Assembly (NCBI RefSeq): GCF_014764365.1
Contig: NZ_CP061718.1
Span: 2,992,501 to 3,056,500 of the forward strand
Origin: Roseococcus microcysteis
Lineage (GTDB): Bacteria > Pseudomonadota > Alphaproteobacteria > Acetobacterales > Acetobacteraceae
Direction: 5' to 3'
DNA: 64,000 nt
Shown here: positions 18,499 to 25,617 of the stretch, piece after piece
How positions within the stretch are numbered: position 1 is the stretch's first letter
How the letters are laid out: every line of letters begins with the position of its first letter
Position numbers and translations under genes: made by a program
Notes under the pieces: generated by a model
What the model was told of the DNA's origin: nothing
What the model saw: the letters and a program-made list of their open reading frames with translations, nothing else
The model's database searches: none

Positions 18499-19655
18499 GC
18501 CAGCACCTCCGGGATGCGCGCGGCGGGGGGCGTGTTGCGGCTGCGCCCGGTCTTCACCTCGCCATCCACCATCACCATGCCGATGCCGGGCAATTCGCCG
18601 AAGCTGAAGGCCTGGGCCGCATCGCTGCCCGCCCCGCCGATGGGGGCGTCCAGGAACACCAAATCCGCCGCGCGCCCCACCGCGATGGTCCCGGCCTCGA
18701 TGCCCCGCCAGCGCGCCGTGTTGCCGCCCGCGGCGGCAATCGCAACGGCCGGATCGAGCCCGCCCAGGCTGCACAGCAGCGAGATGGTCCGCATGACACC
18801 CAAGGGCTGCACGCCCGACCCCGCCGGGCTGTCCGTGCCCAGCACCAGCCGGTCGAGCCGGCCCATCTCGCGCAGCACGTTCATGGCGTGGATGGCGTTG
18901 CGCGGGTTGCCGTTGTGGACCACCTCGATGGCGCGCTTCGTGCCCTCGATCACCTTGGTCAGCTCCGCCGCCGGCAGGCTGGTCGGCCCGCCATTGATAT
19001 GCGCCACGATGTCCGCATCGGCCGCGATCACCACCGGCGCCTGCATGAGGTTCGAGCCCGCGATGGAGGGCCCGCCGCAATGGATCATGGCATTCAGCCC
19101 GGCGGCGCGGACATGGCCCATCACCTCCACCACCTCGGCCTCGTCCTTGACGGTGCCCAGGCCGAACTCGCCCACGAAGCGCACGCCGGCGGCGGCCATC
19201 TCGGCATAGTCGGCGGCGGTCAGGCCGCGCTCGGGCACCGGGGCGCCGGCCAGCACCCGCGCGCCCATGGGACGGAAGGCGCTGAAGCAGCGCTGCGCCG
19301 CGATGGCCAGCGCCTTCACCCCCACCGGGTCCTTGGGGCGGCCGGGCAGATGGACCTCGCCGGCCGAGATCAGGGTGGTGGTGCCGCCATGCACCATGGC
19401 CTCGATCCAGCCCAGCTGGTTCTGGCGCGGCGTCCAGTCGCCGAATGCGGGGTGGACATGGTTGTCGATCAGGCCCGGCATCACGGCGCAGCCCTTGGCG
19501 TCAATGACCGTGGCGCCTTCCGCGTCGAAATCCGCCGCACGGCCGATGCCGGCCACCTTCCCGCCCTCGATCAGCAGGGCGTCGGCGTCCCGGAGGGGGG
19601 TCTCCATCTCGCCCGTGAAGAAAACTCCAATGCCACGCACCAGAACCCGCGCCAT
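18495..19655 (-). CDS. Amidohydrolase, enamidase (6-oxotetrahydronicotinate hydrolase)-like
   Basis: Metal-dependent amidohydrolase of 386 aa. The first metal site is GLIDNHVHP, with later ligand candidates in AMIHCGGPS, VAHINGGPT and LGTDSPAGSG. From memory, the order of motifs, including HLPGRPKD, FGLGTVKD and the ending GRSRNTPPAAR, closely follows enamidase of Eubacterium barkeri. That enzyme opens 1,4,5,6-tetrahydro-6-oxonicotinate to 2-formylglutarate and ammonia. The start is taken at ATG 19655, preceded by AAGGGGG. The gene diverges from the reductase gene across a 77-bp spacer. The family call is strong; the substrate is inferred. Confidence 0.85.
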   Translation of the reverse strand: MARVLVRGIGVFFTGEMETPLRDADALLIEGGKVAGIGRAADFDAEGATVIDAKGCAVMPGLIDNHVHPAFGDWTPRQNQLGWIEAMVHGGTTTLISAGEVHLPGRPKDPVGVKALAIAAQRCFSAFRPMGARVLAGAPVPERGLTAADYAEMAAAGVRFVGEFGLGTVKDEAEVVEVMGHVRAAGLNAMIHCGGPSIAGSNLMQAPVVIAADADIVAHINGGPTSLPAAELTKVIEGTKRAIEVVHNGNPRNAIHAMNVLREMGRLDRLVLGTDSPAGSGVQPLGVMRTISLLCSLGGLDPAVAIAAAGGNTARWRGIEAGTIAVGRAADLVFLDAPIGGAGSDAAQAFSFGELPGIGMVMVDGEVKTGRSRNTPPAARIPEVLA

Positions 19656-19732
19656 CCAATCCCCCTTGCGCCTGATATCCCAGCCTAGTTTCCGATTGAG
19701 CGTGTCGCCAAGGGAAAGCACAATCCGTTGCG
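19656..19732. promoter_or_regulatory. Divergent promoter region of the ring-degradation locus
   Basis: A 77-bp spacer lies between the enamidase-like gene (minus) and the reductase gene (plus). It must hold start signals for both operons and probably the site for a regulator encoded elsewhere. A loose ATTG...CAAT inverted repeat is visible near 19695-19723. No convincing consensus promoter could be assigned. Confidence 0.5.
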
Positions 19733-21265
19733 ATGACGGAGGCAGGATTTGCGACACCCCCACCTGGCGGCCCGCCCATGACCGACCGGACCGAGCAATT
19801 CGGCGCCCGCGAGGGGAATGAGGGCATCGTCCGCTGCGACGCCTGCCCCGTGCTCTGCCGCATCCGCCCCGGCCGCGCCGGGGCCTGCCACCGTTACGCA
19901 AATGAGGATGGCCGCCTCATCCGCACCGACCCGCTGGTGCTGCTGCACCAGGCGGTGGAGGAGGGCGCGCCGATCGTGCCCTTCCTCGACGCCGCCGAGG
20001 ATTGGGCGGGCGGCGTCACCCCCGCGCCCCAGGTCTTCGTGACGGCCATCGGCGCCGGCACCACCTATCCGGACTACAAGCCCGCCCCCTTCATCGTGGC
20101 CCAGAAGCATGAGGGCGTGGACACCGTCACCGTCGTGACCGAGGGAATCTTCAGCTATTGCGGGCTGAAGGTGAAGATCGACACCGACCGCCACCTCGGC
20201 CCCGAATGCGCGCCGGTGATGCATGAGGGCGAGCAGATCGGCCATGTCACCACCGCCGAATATGGCTCGCAGATGCTCTCCCTCGGCGGGGTGCGGCATT
20301 TGACCGGCGGCTCCAAGCGCGAGGGGCAGGTCACCTGCGCGGCCATGCTGGCGCTGTGCCGCAAGCAGGCGATCGAGGTGACCATCCCGGGCGGCTCGCG
20401 CGTCACGCTCCAGGCCGGGGCCGCGCCCATCGTGAACGGCGTGGCCGAGACGCGCATGCGGGTGGGCTGCGGCAGCGCCGCGGTCGGCATCTTCGCCCAG
20501 CAATGGCAGGGCCATGTGGATGAGGTGGTGGTGGTGGACGACCACATCACCGGGGTTCTCACCGAACACCAGGCGGGGCGCTGCCTGAACATGCGCCCCT
20601 CCGGCCTGCGCGTGCGCGGCCGCCGCTCCACCCCCGGCCGCTATTTCCAGGTGGCCCACCCCGGCACCGGCTGGGGCGGGACCGATGTGACGGACCCGCT
20701 GACGCTGATCGAGAGCATTGACGCCAAGCTCGCCTGGCCCGGGATGCGCGTGCTGATGACCAGCACCACGGGCGAGGACAGCCTCTGGCTGGAACTGGAT
20801 GAGGCGCTGCGCCCCGTGGCGGCGCCGATGCCCGACGCCGTGGCCCAGACGGTCGCCCGCATCGGCGAGAATTGCGAACCGGCGCTGACCTCCATCCTCT
20901 TCATGGCGGGTGCCGGCGGGTCGCTGCGCGCGGGTGTCACGGAAAACCCCATCCTGCTCACGCGCAGCGTCCAGGCGGGCGAGGTGCGCGTGACCATGGG
21001 CGGGGCCCCCTGCACCCTCTGGCCCGGCGGGGGCATCACCATCATGGCCGATGTGCTGGCCATCCCGGACAACGCCTTTGGTTATGTCCCCACGCCCGCC
21101 TTGGTGGCGCCCATCGAATTCACCTTGCGCGCGGGGCTTTACGCCGCACTTGGAGGGCATGTGGACCAGGCCATCGCCCTCGACACCCTGCTCTCCCGCC
21201 ATGCGGAAGCTGCGGTGAACGCCCCCTGGCCCCGCGCCAACCCCTGGCCCGACGCGCCTTCATGA
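19733..21265 (+). CDS. 6-hydroxynicotinate reductase-like Fe-S protein
   Basis: A 510-residue protein. Near the N-terminus it has a cysteine cluster (Cys35, Cys38, Cys42, Cys52 in RCDACPVLCRIRPGRAGAC) that should bind a 4Fe-4S centre. Further cysteines lie in FSYCGLK, LGPECAP, VTCAAMLALC and RVGCGSAA. The overall pattern matches proteins annotated as 6-hydroxynicotinate reductase, which converts 6-hydroxynicotinate to the tetrahydro-6-oxo compound. The Eubacterium barkeri enzyme is reported to carry Fe-S clusters and a covalently bound flavin. The start may instead be ATG 19778 (MTDRTEQFG). It overlaps the UPF0280 gene as ATGA and diverges from the enamidase-like gene, which would act on its product. 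Confidence 0.8.
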   Translation: MTEAGFATPPPGGPPMTDRTEQFGAREGNEGIVRCDACPVLCRIRPGRAGACHRYANEDGRLIRTDPLVLLHQAVEEGAPIVPFLDAAEDWAGGVTPAPQVFVTAIGAGTTYPDYKPAPFIVAQKHEGVDTVTVVTEGIFSYCGLKVKIDTDRHLGPECAPVMHEGEQIGHVTTAEYGSQMLSLGGVRHLTGGSKREGQVTCAAMLALCRKQAIEVTIPGGSRVTLQAGAAPIVNGVAETRMRVGCGSAAVGIFAQQWQGHVDEVVVVDDHITGVLTEHQAGRCLNMRPSGLRVRGRRSTPGRYFQVAHPGTGWGGTDVTDPLTLIESIDAKLAWPGMRVLMTSTTGEDSLWLELDEALRPVAAPMPDAVAQTVARIGENCEPALTSILFMAGAGGSLRAGVTENPILLTRSVQAGEVRVTMGGAPCTLWPGGGITIMADVLAIPDNAFGYVPTPALVAPIEFTLRAGLYAALGGHVDQAIALDTLLSRHAEAAVNAPWPRANPWPDAPS

Positions 21266-22143
21266 GCGATTGGCCCGCGCCCCGGCGCGCCATGCTGCCC
21301 GATGGGCGGCTGCATCTGCAGGACGGGCCCATAGACCTCGTCATCGGCATCGAGGGGTTGCGCCCCGCCGTGCTCCAGGCGCGGGAGGCCGCGGCCGCGG
21401 CGCTGACCGGCCTGCTGCCCGCCCTGGCGCTGGAATTGCCGCTGCTGCGGACACCCCTGCTGGGCCGGATGCCCAGCTTCCGCCACCCCGTCGCCCGCCG
21501 CATGGCCGAGGCCGCCTGGCCGCACCGCGCCATCTTCATCACCCCCATGGCGGCGGTGGCGGGTGCCGTGGCCGAGCATGTGCTGGCCGCCATCGCGGCC
21601 GTGCCGGGCGTGCAGCTCGCGCATGTGAACAATGGCGGCGACATCGCGCTGCATCTCTCCCCCGCCAGCACGCTGCGGGTGGGGCTGGTGGAAGGGCCGG
21701 AGGCGGGCGTGCCCGATGGGCTGGCCGTGATCCGCGGGCGGGATGGGGTGCGGGGCATCGCGACCTCCGGCTGGCGCGGCCGCAGCTTCTCGCGCGGGAT
21801 CGCCGATGCGGTGACCGTGCTGGCCGACCGCGCGCCCGAGGCCGACGCCGCCGCCACCATCATCGCCAATGCGGTGGATGTGGACCACCCGGCCATCCTC
21901 CGCGCCCCGGCGGAAAGCCTGGACCCCGACAGCGATTTGCGCGACCTGCCCGTGACCACGCATGTGGGCGAATTGCCCCCGGCGCTGGTGGCCGAGGCGC
22001 TGGATCACGGCGAGGCCTGCGCCGAACGCCTGCTGGCGCGCGGCCTGGTGCTGGGTGTCTGCCTGCGGCTGCAGGGCCAGGTGCGGCTGCTGGGCGCGGC
22101 CGATGCGCTCGCGGCGCTGGACCGCGCGGCCTCCATCCGATGA
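21262..22143 (+). CDS. UPF0280 family protein (ApbE-related)
   Basis: A 293-residue protein of UPF0280. The most diagnostic segment is HVNNGGDIALHLS, resembling the NGGDI motif of ApbE-type flavin transferases; PVTTHVGELPP follows later. No signal peptide is seen, so it is probably cytoplasmic. Its start codon overlaps the stop of the reductase-like gene (ATGA at 21262-21265), a strong sign that the two products are needed together. Because the characterised 6-hydroxynicotinate reductase has a covalent flavin, a role in attaching that flavin is an attractive inference but unproven. Confidence 0.8.
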   Translation: MSDWPAPRRAMLPDGRLHLQDGPIDLVIGIEGLRPAVLQAREAAAAALTGLLPALALELPLLRTPLLGRMPSFRHPVARRMAEAAWPHRAIFITPMAAVAGAVAEHVLAAIAAVPGVQLAHVNNGGDIALHLSPASTLRVGLVEGPEAGVPDGLAVIRGRDGVRGIATSGWRGRSFSRGIADAVTVLADRAPEADAAATIIANAVDVDHPAILRAPAESLDPDSDLRDLPVTTHVGELPPALVAEALDHGEACAERLLARGLVLGVCLRLQGQVRLLGAADALAALDRAASIR

Positions 22144-22218
22144 TGGTGGTGCGGCGTTGACGAGGATCGGGCCGGGACGGCGCCGCCCCTGGCGCTCCGG
22201 AACGCGGAGGGAACGGAC

Positions 22219-22755
22219 ATGGATGAACACGGGCGGCTGAAGCGGCGGCTGCTGATCTTGCGGGTGCCGGTCGCGACCGCCTTGCTGCTGCCGGCCGGCG
22301 CGGCCCTGGCGCAGAAGACGCCGGCCCCGCCCGAGCCCGCGCCGAAGGCGCCGCCGGAGCCTCGGCGCGCCCCGCCGCCGGTCACCGATTCCGACCCGTC
22401 CGACCCGCACGGCCAGGGGCGGGGAGGCGGCGGGCGCGGCGGCGTGACCGATTCCGACCCCAATGACCCGGTGGGGCGCGGGCGGGGCGGTGGCGGGCGT
22501 GGCGTGACCGATTCCGACCCGGACGACCCGGTGGGGCGTGGGCGCGGTGGCGGGCGTGGCGTGACCGATTCCGACCCCGATGATCCGGTGGGGCGTGGGC
22601 GCGGTGGCGGGCGTGGCGGCGTGACCGATGCCGATCCGAATGACCCGCCGGGACGCGGCCGCGGCGGGCAGCGGCCGCAAGGCCCGACCGACAGCGACCC
22701 GCATGACCCGGTGGGCCGGGGCCGCGGCAGCGGGCCCCGCACCTACAGCACCTAG
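22219..22755 (+). CDS. Secreted low-complexity repeat protein (TDSDPxDPVGRGRGGG repeats)
   Basis: A 178-residue protein with an N-terminal hydrophobic signal (about residues 12-31, ending ALAQ), a short Pro/Ala linker and six tandem repeats of about 20 residues. Each repeat has an acidic half (TDSDPxDP) and a basic glycine-rich half (GRGRGGGGR). Repeat starts at DNA level are 22381, 22444, 22504, 22561, 22621 and 22684, giving periods of 57-63 bp. GGAGGG precedes the ATG at 22219. I do not recognise a function. The alternating charges and lack of hydrophobic residues suggest a disordered periplasmic or secreted protein; the Asp-rich parts could bind metal. Confidence 0.75.
   Translation: MDEHGRLKRRLLILRVPVATALLLPAGAALAQKTPAPPEPAPKAPPEPRRAPPPVTDSDPSDPHGQGRGGGGRGGVTDSDPNDPVGRGRGGGGRGVTDSDPDDPVGRGRGGGRGVTDSDPDDPVGRGRGGGRGGVTDADPNDPPGRGRGGQRPQGPTDSDPHDPVGRGRGSGPRTYST
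22381..22746 (+). repeat. Coding tandem repeat, six units of 57-63 bp
   Basis: Six in-frame copies of a unit beginning GTGACCGATTCCGACCC and ending in GC-rich glycine/arginine codons. Units three and four are nearly identical and the outer units are degenerate, a pattern expected of expansion by slippage or unequal crossover. All length changes are multiples of three, so selection has kept the frame. Confidence 0.85.
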
Positions 22756-22841
22756 AGCATGCTGCGTTCACATGCGTTTCTAACCTTTGTTGAGAGCGGG
22801 ATTCTGCGTCCTCGGTGATTCCACCTCAACGCATCCCGCTC
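22753..22841. repeat. Post-gene hairpin element beginning at a TAG stop codon
   Basis: Starts at the stop codon of the repeat protein. GAGCGGGAT at 22794-22802 is perfectly complementary to ATCCCGCTC at 22833-22841. It lies between two convergent genes and could act as a bidirectional terminator. The TAGAGC start and the internal GATTC pieces loosely resemble the elements at 51490 and 36476, so it may be a diverged member of that family. Confidence 0.45.
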
Positions 22842-22854
22842 CAGGCGCCCCGTC

Positions 22855-23085
22855 TCAGCCGCGTGCCGCGCGCCGCGCGCATTCCAGGGCGAAGACGCGC
22901 AGCCGGCTGGTCAGCGGTTCCGCCGCATCGGCGCGCGCCGCGTCCTGCTCGGCGATGAGGGCGGCCAGCGGCATGGCGCGGCGCGCGGCCTCCTCCTCCA
23001 GCGCGGCCCAGAAGGCGGGCTCCAGCGCGATGGAGGTGCCGTGGCCCGCCAGCCGCAGGCTGCGTTTGACCAGATGCCCCGTCAC
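22855..23085 (-). CDS. Ribbon-helix-helix domain protein
   Basis: A small basic protein of 76 aa (LVKRSLRLAGHGTSIALEPAFWAALEEEA) that matches the ribbon-helix-helix family often annotated as an aryl-sulfate-sulfotransferase-like RHH protein. The first strand carries the KRSLRL pattern used for DNA contact and is followed by two helices. The start overlaps the fumC stop by four bases (ATGA). It may be a transcription factor, but its target cannot be read here. Confidence 0.75.
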   Translation of the reverse strand: MTGHLVKRSLRLAGHGTSIALEPAFWAALEEEAARRAMPLAALIAEQDAARADAAEPLTSRLRVFALECARRAARG

Positions 23086-24464
23086 GGCCTCAGCATCGCT
23101 TCGGGTTTGACCCAGGCGTCGAAATCCTCGCCCGCCACGCCTTCGCGTTCGGCGGCCTCGCGCAGCGTCACATCCTCATGCAAGGCGCGCTTGGCGATGG
23201 CGACCGCCCGGTCATAGCCGATATGCGGGTTCAGCGCGGTGGCGAGCATCAGCGACTTCGCCAGGCTCTCGGCCAGGCGCGCATGGTTGGGTTCCAGCTT
23301 GTCCACCATGTGGTGGGCGAAGCTGGTGGCGGCCTCGGCCATCAGTGTCGCGGATTGCAGCACGGCCTGGATGATGACGGGCTTGAAGGTGTTGAGTTCC
23401 AGATGCCCCTGGGACGCGCCGATGGTGACGGTCACCTGATTGCCCATGACCTGCGCGCAGACCATGGTCAGCGCCTCGCTCTGGGTGGGGTTGGTCTTGC
23501 CGGGCATGATGCTGGAAGACAGCCCATCATCGGGGATGATGAGTTCCGCCAGCCCCGCGCGCGGGCCGCTGCCCAGCAGGCGGATGTCATTGCCGATCTT
23601 CATCAGCGAGGCCGCGATGGTGTTCATCGCCCCGTGCAGTTCCAGCAGCGCGTCATGCGCGGCCATGCCCTCGGACTTGTCGGGGTTGGGCGTGAAGGGC
23701 AGGCCGGTGCGGGTGGCCACCACCTCGCAGAAGACGCGGTCGAAATCGGGGTGGCGGTTCAGCCCCGTGCCGGCCGCGGTGCCGCCCTGGGGCAGTTGCA
23801 GCAGCCGCGGCATGGCGGCATCGAGCCGCGCCACGCCATGGATCACCTGCCGCGCCCAGGTGGCGAATTCACCGCCCAGCGTGACGGGCACCGCGTCCAT
23901 CAGATGGGTGCGGCCCATCTTGATGATGCCGGCCCATTGCTCGGCCCGCGCGTTCAGGCTGGCGGCGAGCAGTTCCAGCGCGGGCTTCAGGCGGCGCTGC
24001 GCGGCCTCGGCGGCGGCGAGGTGCATCACCGTCGGGAAGCTGTCATTGGAGGATTGGCCGCGGTTCACATGGTCATTGGGATGCACCGGCGCGCGCGCGC
24101 CGAGCTTCGCGCCCAGCAGCTGGTTGGCCCGGTTCGCGATGACCTCGTTCGCGTTCATGTTGGTCTGCGTGCCGGAGCCCGTCTGCCAGATGGTCAGCGG
24201 GAAATCCGCGTCGCGCTGGCCGGAGATGATCTCCTGCGCGGCCTGCTGGATGGCGTCCGTCAAATGGCGCGGCAATTCGTCTAGCCGCGCATTGGCCTCC
24301 GCCGCCGCCCATTTCTGCTGGCCCAGCGCGCGCAGCAGCAGGGGCGGAAAACGCTCGGTTCCGATGGCGAAGAGGTGGCGGGCGCGTTCGGTCTGCGGGC
24401 CCCAGAGGCGCTCGGCGGGAATCTCGACCGTGCCGAGGCTGTCGGTTTCGGTGCGCGTGGTCAT
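23082..24464 (-). CDS. fumC: Fumarate hydratase, class II
   Basis: Fe-independent fumarase of 460 aa that interconverts fumarate and L-malate in the TCA cycle. The family signature is present as SSSIMPGKTNP; GSGTQTNMNANEVIANRA and VHPNDHVNRGQSSNDSFPT are also diagnostic. Length is normal (about 460-470). A second, unrelated class I fumarase lies 1.1 kb upstream on the same strand. The class II enzyme is stable to oxygen, so the pair may work under different iron or oxygen conditions. Confidence 0.97.
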   Translation of the reverse strand: MTTRTETDSLGTVEIPAERLWGPQTERARHLFAIGTERFPPLLLRALGQQKWAAAEANARLDELPRHLTDAIQQAAQEIISGQRDADFPLTIWQTGSGTQTNMNANEVIANRANQLLGAKLGARAPVHPNDHVNRGQSSNDSFPTVMHLAAAEAAQRRLKPALELLAASLNARAEQWAGIIKMGRTHLMDAVPVTLGGEFATWARQVIHGVARLDAAMPRLLQLPQGGTAAGTGLNRHPDFDRVFCEVVATRTGLPFTPNPDKSEGMAAHDALLELHGAMNTIAASLMKIGNDIRLLGSGPRAGLAELIIPDDGLSSSIMPGKTNPTQSEALTMVCAQVMGNQVTVTIGASQGHLELNTFKPVIIQAVLQSATLMAEAATSFAHHMVDKLEPNHARLAESLAKSLMLATALNPHIGYDRAVAIAKRALHEDVTLREAAEREGVAGEDFDAWVKPEAMLRP

Positions 24465-24565
24465 ATGGCCTCAACCCCTTGTGGTGGGGCGGAGAATAGC
24501 ACGGCACCCCCACCCGCGCGCCAAACGCGCGAGAGGGGCGCGCGGATGACGGCAGGCGCCGGTTT

Positions 24566-24964
24566 TCAGTCGGAGTAGGTGGCGATCTCGATCAGGTTCT
24601 GGTCCGGGTCGCGGCAATAGACGCTGGTGATGGGCCCCAGCGCGCCATCCTTCGGCACCGGCCCCTGTTCCACCATGACGCCGCAGCGGTGCAGATGCTC
24701 CACCACCTGCAAGGCGCTGACGGTGACGATGAAGCAGAGATCCTGCCCGCCCGGCGCCGTCGCCACGCCCGAGAACCATTCGGACTGCGTGGCCTCGACC
24801 GGGCGCAAATTCATCTTCTGCCCGCCGAAGCGCAGGGTGGTGCGGCGGTGCGGGCCGAATTCGGCCCGTTCCATGCCCAGCACGCGCTGATACCAGGCGG
24901 CCGTGATCTCCACGTCCTTGCAGGTCATGACCAGGTGGTCGAGGCGGTCCACGGCGAAGCGCAT
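24566..24964 (-). CDS. VOC-family (glyoxalase/dioxygenase fold) protein
   Basis: A 132-residue protein with two paired beta-alpha-beta-beta-beta units: RLDHLVMTCKDVEITAAWYQ at the N-terminus and TSVYCRDPDQNLIEIATYSD at the C-terminus. The His in the first segment and the Glu in the last (NLIEIATY) are typical metal ligands. Members include glyoxalases, dioxygenases and resistance proteins, and no specific role can be given. It lies 12 bp after the RidA-like gene on the same strand, with which it is probably co-transcribed. Confidence 0.85.
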   Translation of the reverse strand: MRFAVDRLDHLVMTCKDVEITAAWYQRVLGMERAEFGPHRRTTLRFGGQKMNLRPVEATQSEWFSGVATAPGGQDLCFIVTVSALQVVEHLHRCGVMVEQGPVPKDGALGPITSVYCRDPDQNLIEIATYSD

Positions 24965-24976
24965 GCTGTGCGGTCC

Positions 24977-25366
24977 TTACTGGCGGGGCTGGCGCCGCGC
25001 GGTGACCTCGATCTCGATGCGCATGGCATCGGTCTGCAGCTGCGCGTGGATGAGGGTGGAGGCGGGGCGCGTCTCGCCGAAATACTTTTTCAGGATGGGC
25101 CAGCAGGGGGCCCAGTCCTCGCGGCGCGGGACGATGACCAGCATGCGGACGACATCGGCCAGCGTGGCATCGGCCTGGGCGAGGGCGGCGCTGATGTTCT
25201 TCAGCGTCTGCTCGCACTGCGCGGCCACGTCGTCCTGGATGGTCATGGTGGCGTAGTCATAGCCGGTGGTGCCGGAGAGGAAGATGAAGTCCCCATCCAC
25301 CACGGCGCGCGAATAGCCGATCTCTTCCTCGAATTTCGAGCCGGAGGAGATGAGGCGACGGGTCAT
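24977..25366 (-). CDS. RidA/YjgF-family protein
   Basis: A 129-residue protein of the RidA family, whose founding member deaminates reactive enamine/imine intermediates. The middle of the fold is visible in FIFLSGTTGYDYATMTIQDD, and the C-terminal LQTDAMRIEIEVTA matches the conserved end. The usual arginine of catalytic RidA (in an R-x-C-x-E type context) is not obvious here (ASTLIHAQL), so this may be a non-deaminating subfamily. The start is ATG 25366. It sits between the VOC gene and the DUF2798 gene. Confidence 0.85.
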   Translation of the reverse strand: MTRRLISSGSKFEEEIGYSRAVVDGDFIFLSGTTGYDYATMTIQDDVAAQCEQTLKNISAALAQADATLADVVRMLVIVPRREDWAPCWPILKKYFGETRPASTLIHAQLQTDAMRIEIEVTARRQPRQ

Positions 25367-25377
25367 GGGAGTGATCC

Positions 25378-25617
25378 TCAGACGGGGGCGACGAGGCGTG
25401 CCACCAGCCGCCGCACCAGCGGCAGCACGACGAGCACGGTGGGAAAGGCGAAGACCCAGGAGGTGAGCCAGGCCGGCGGCCAGGCGGCCAACATGGCCTG
25501 GGTGGGCCCCAGCGCCATGAGGGTCGAGATGCCGGAGATCACGAAGGTCATGATCGCCGTCAGGAAGAAGCCTGTGACCGGCAGGGTGTAGCGGGCGGGC
25601 AGGCGTCGGTCGGTCAC
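25378..25617 (-). CDS. DUF2798 small membrane protein
   Basis: A 79-residue protein with two predicted transmembrane helices (about 12-34 and 48-70), an arginine-rich start and end, and the pattern [18 protein letters not shown] typical of DUF2798. Its start overlaps the class I fumarase stop by four bases (ATGA). The function of the family is unknown to me. Confidence 0.8.
   Translation of the reverse strand: MTDRRLPARYTLPVTGFFLTAIMTFVISGISTLMALGPTQAMLAAWPPAWLTSWVFAFPTVLVVLPLVRRLVARLVAPV

Noticed and set aside
22381-22746. Regularly spaced repeats that might suggest a CRISPR array
   Set aside because: Units are adjacent with no unique spacers, are in frame and follow a signal peptide, so they are coding tandem repeats.
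24465-24565. Possible small gene between fumC and the VOC gene
   Set aside because: No start codon with a ribosome site and only a GC-rich hairpin (CGCGCG-CCAAA-CGCGCG) is visible.
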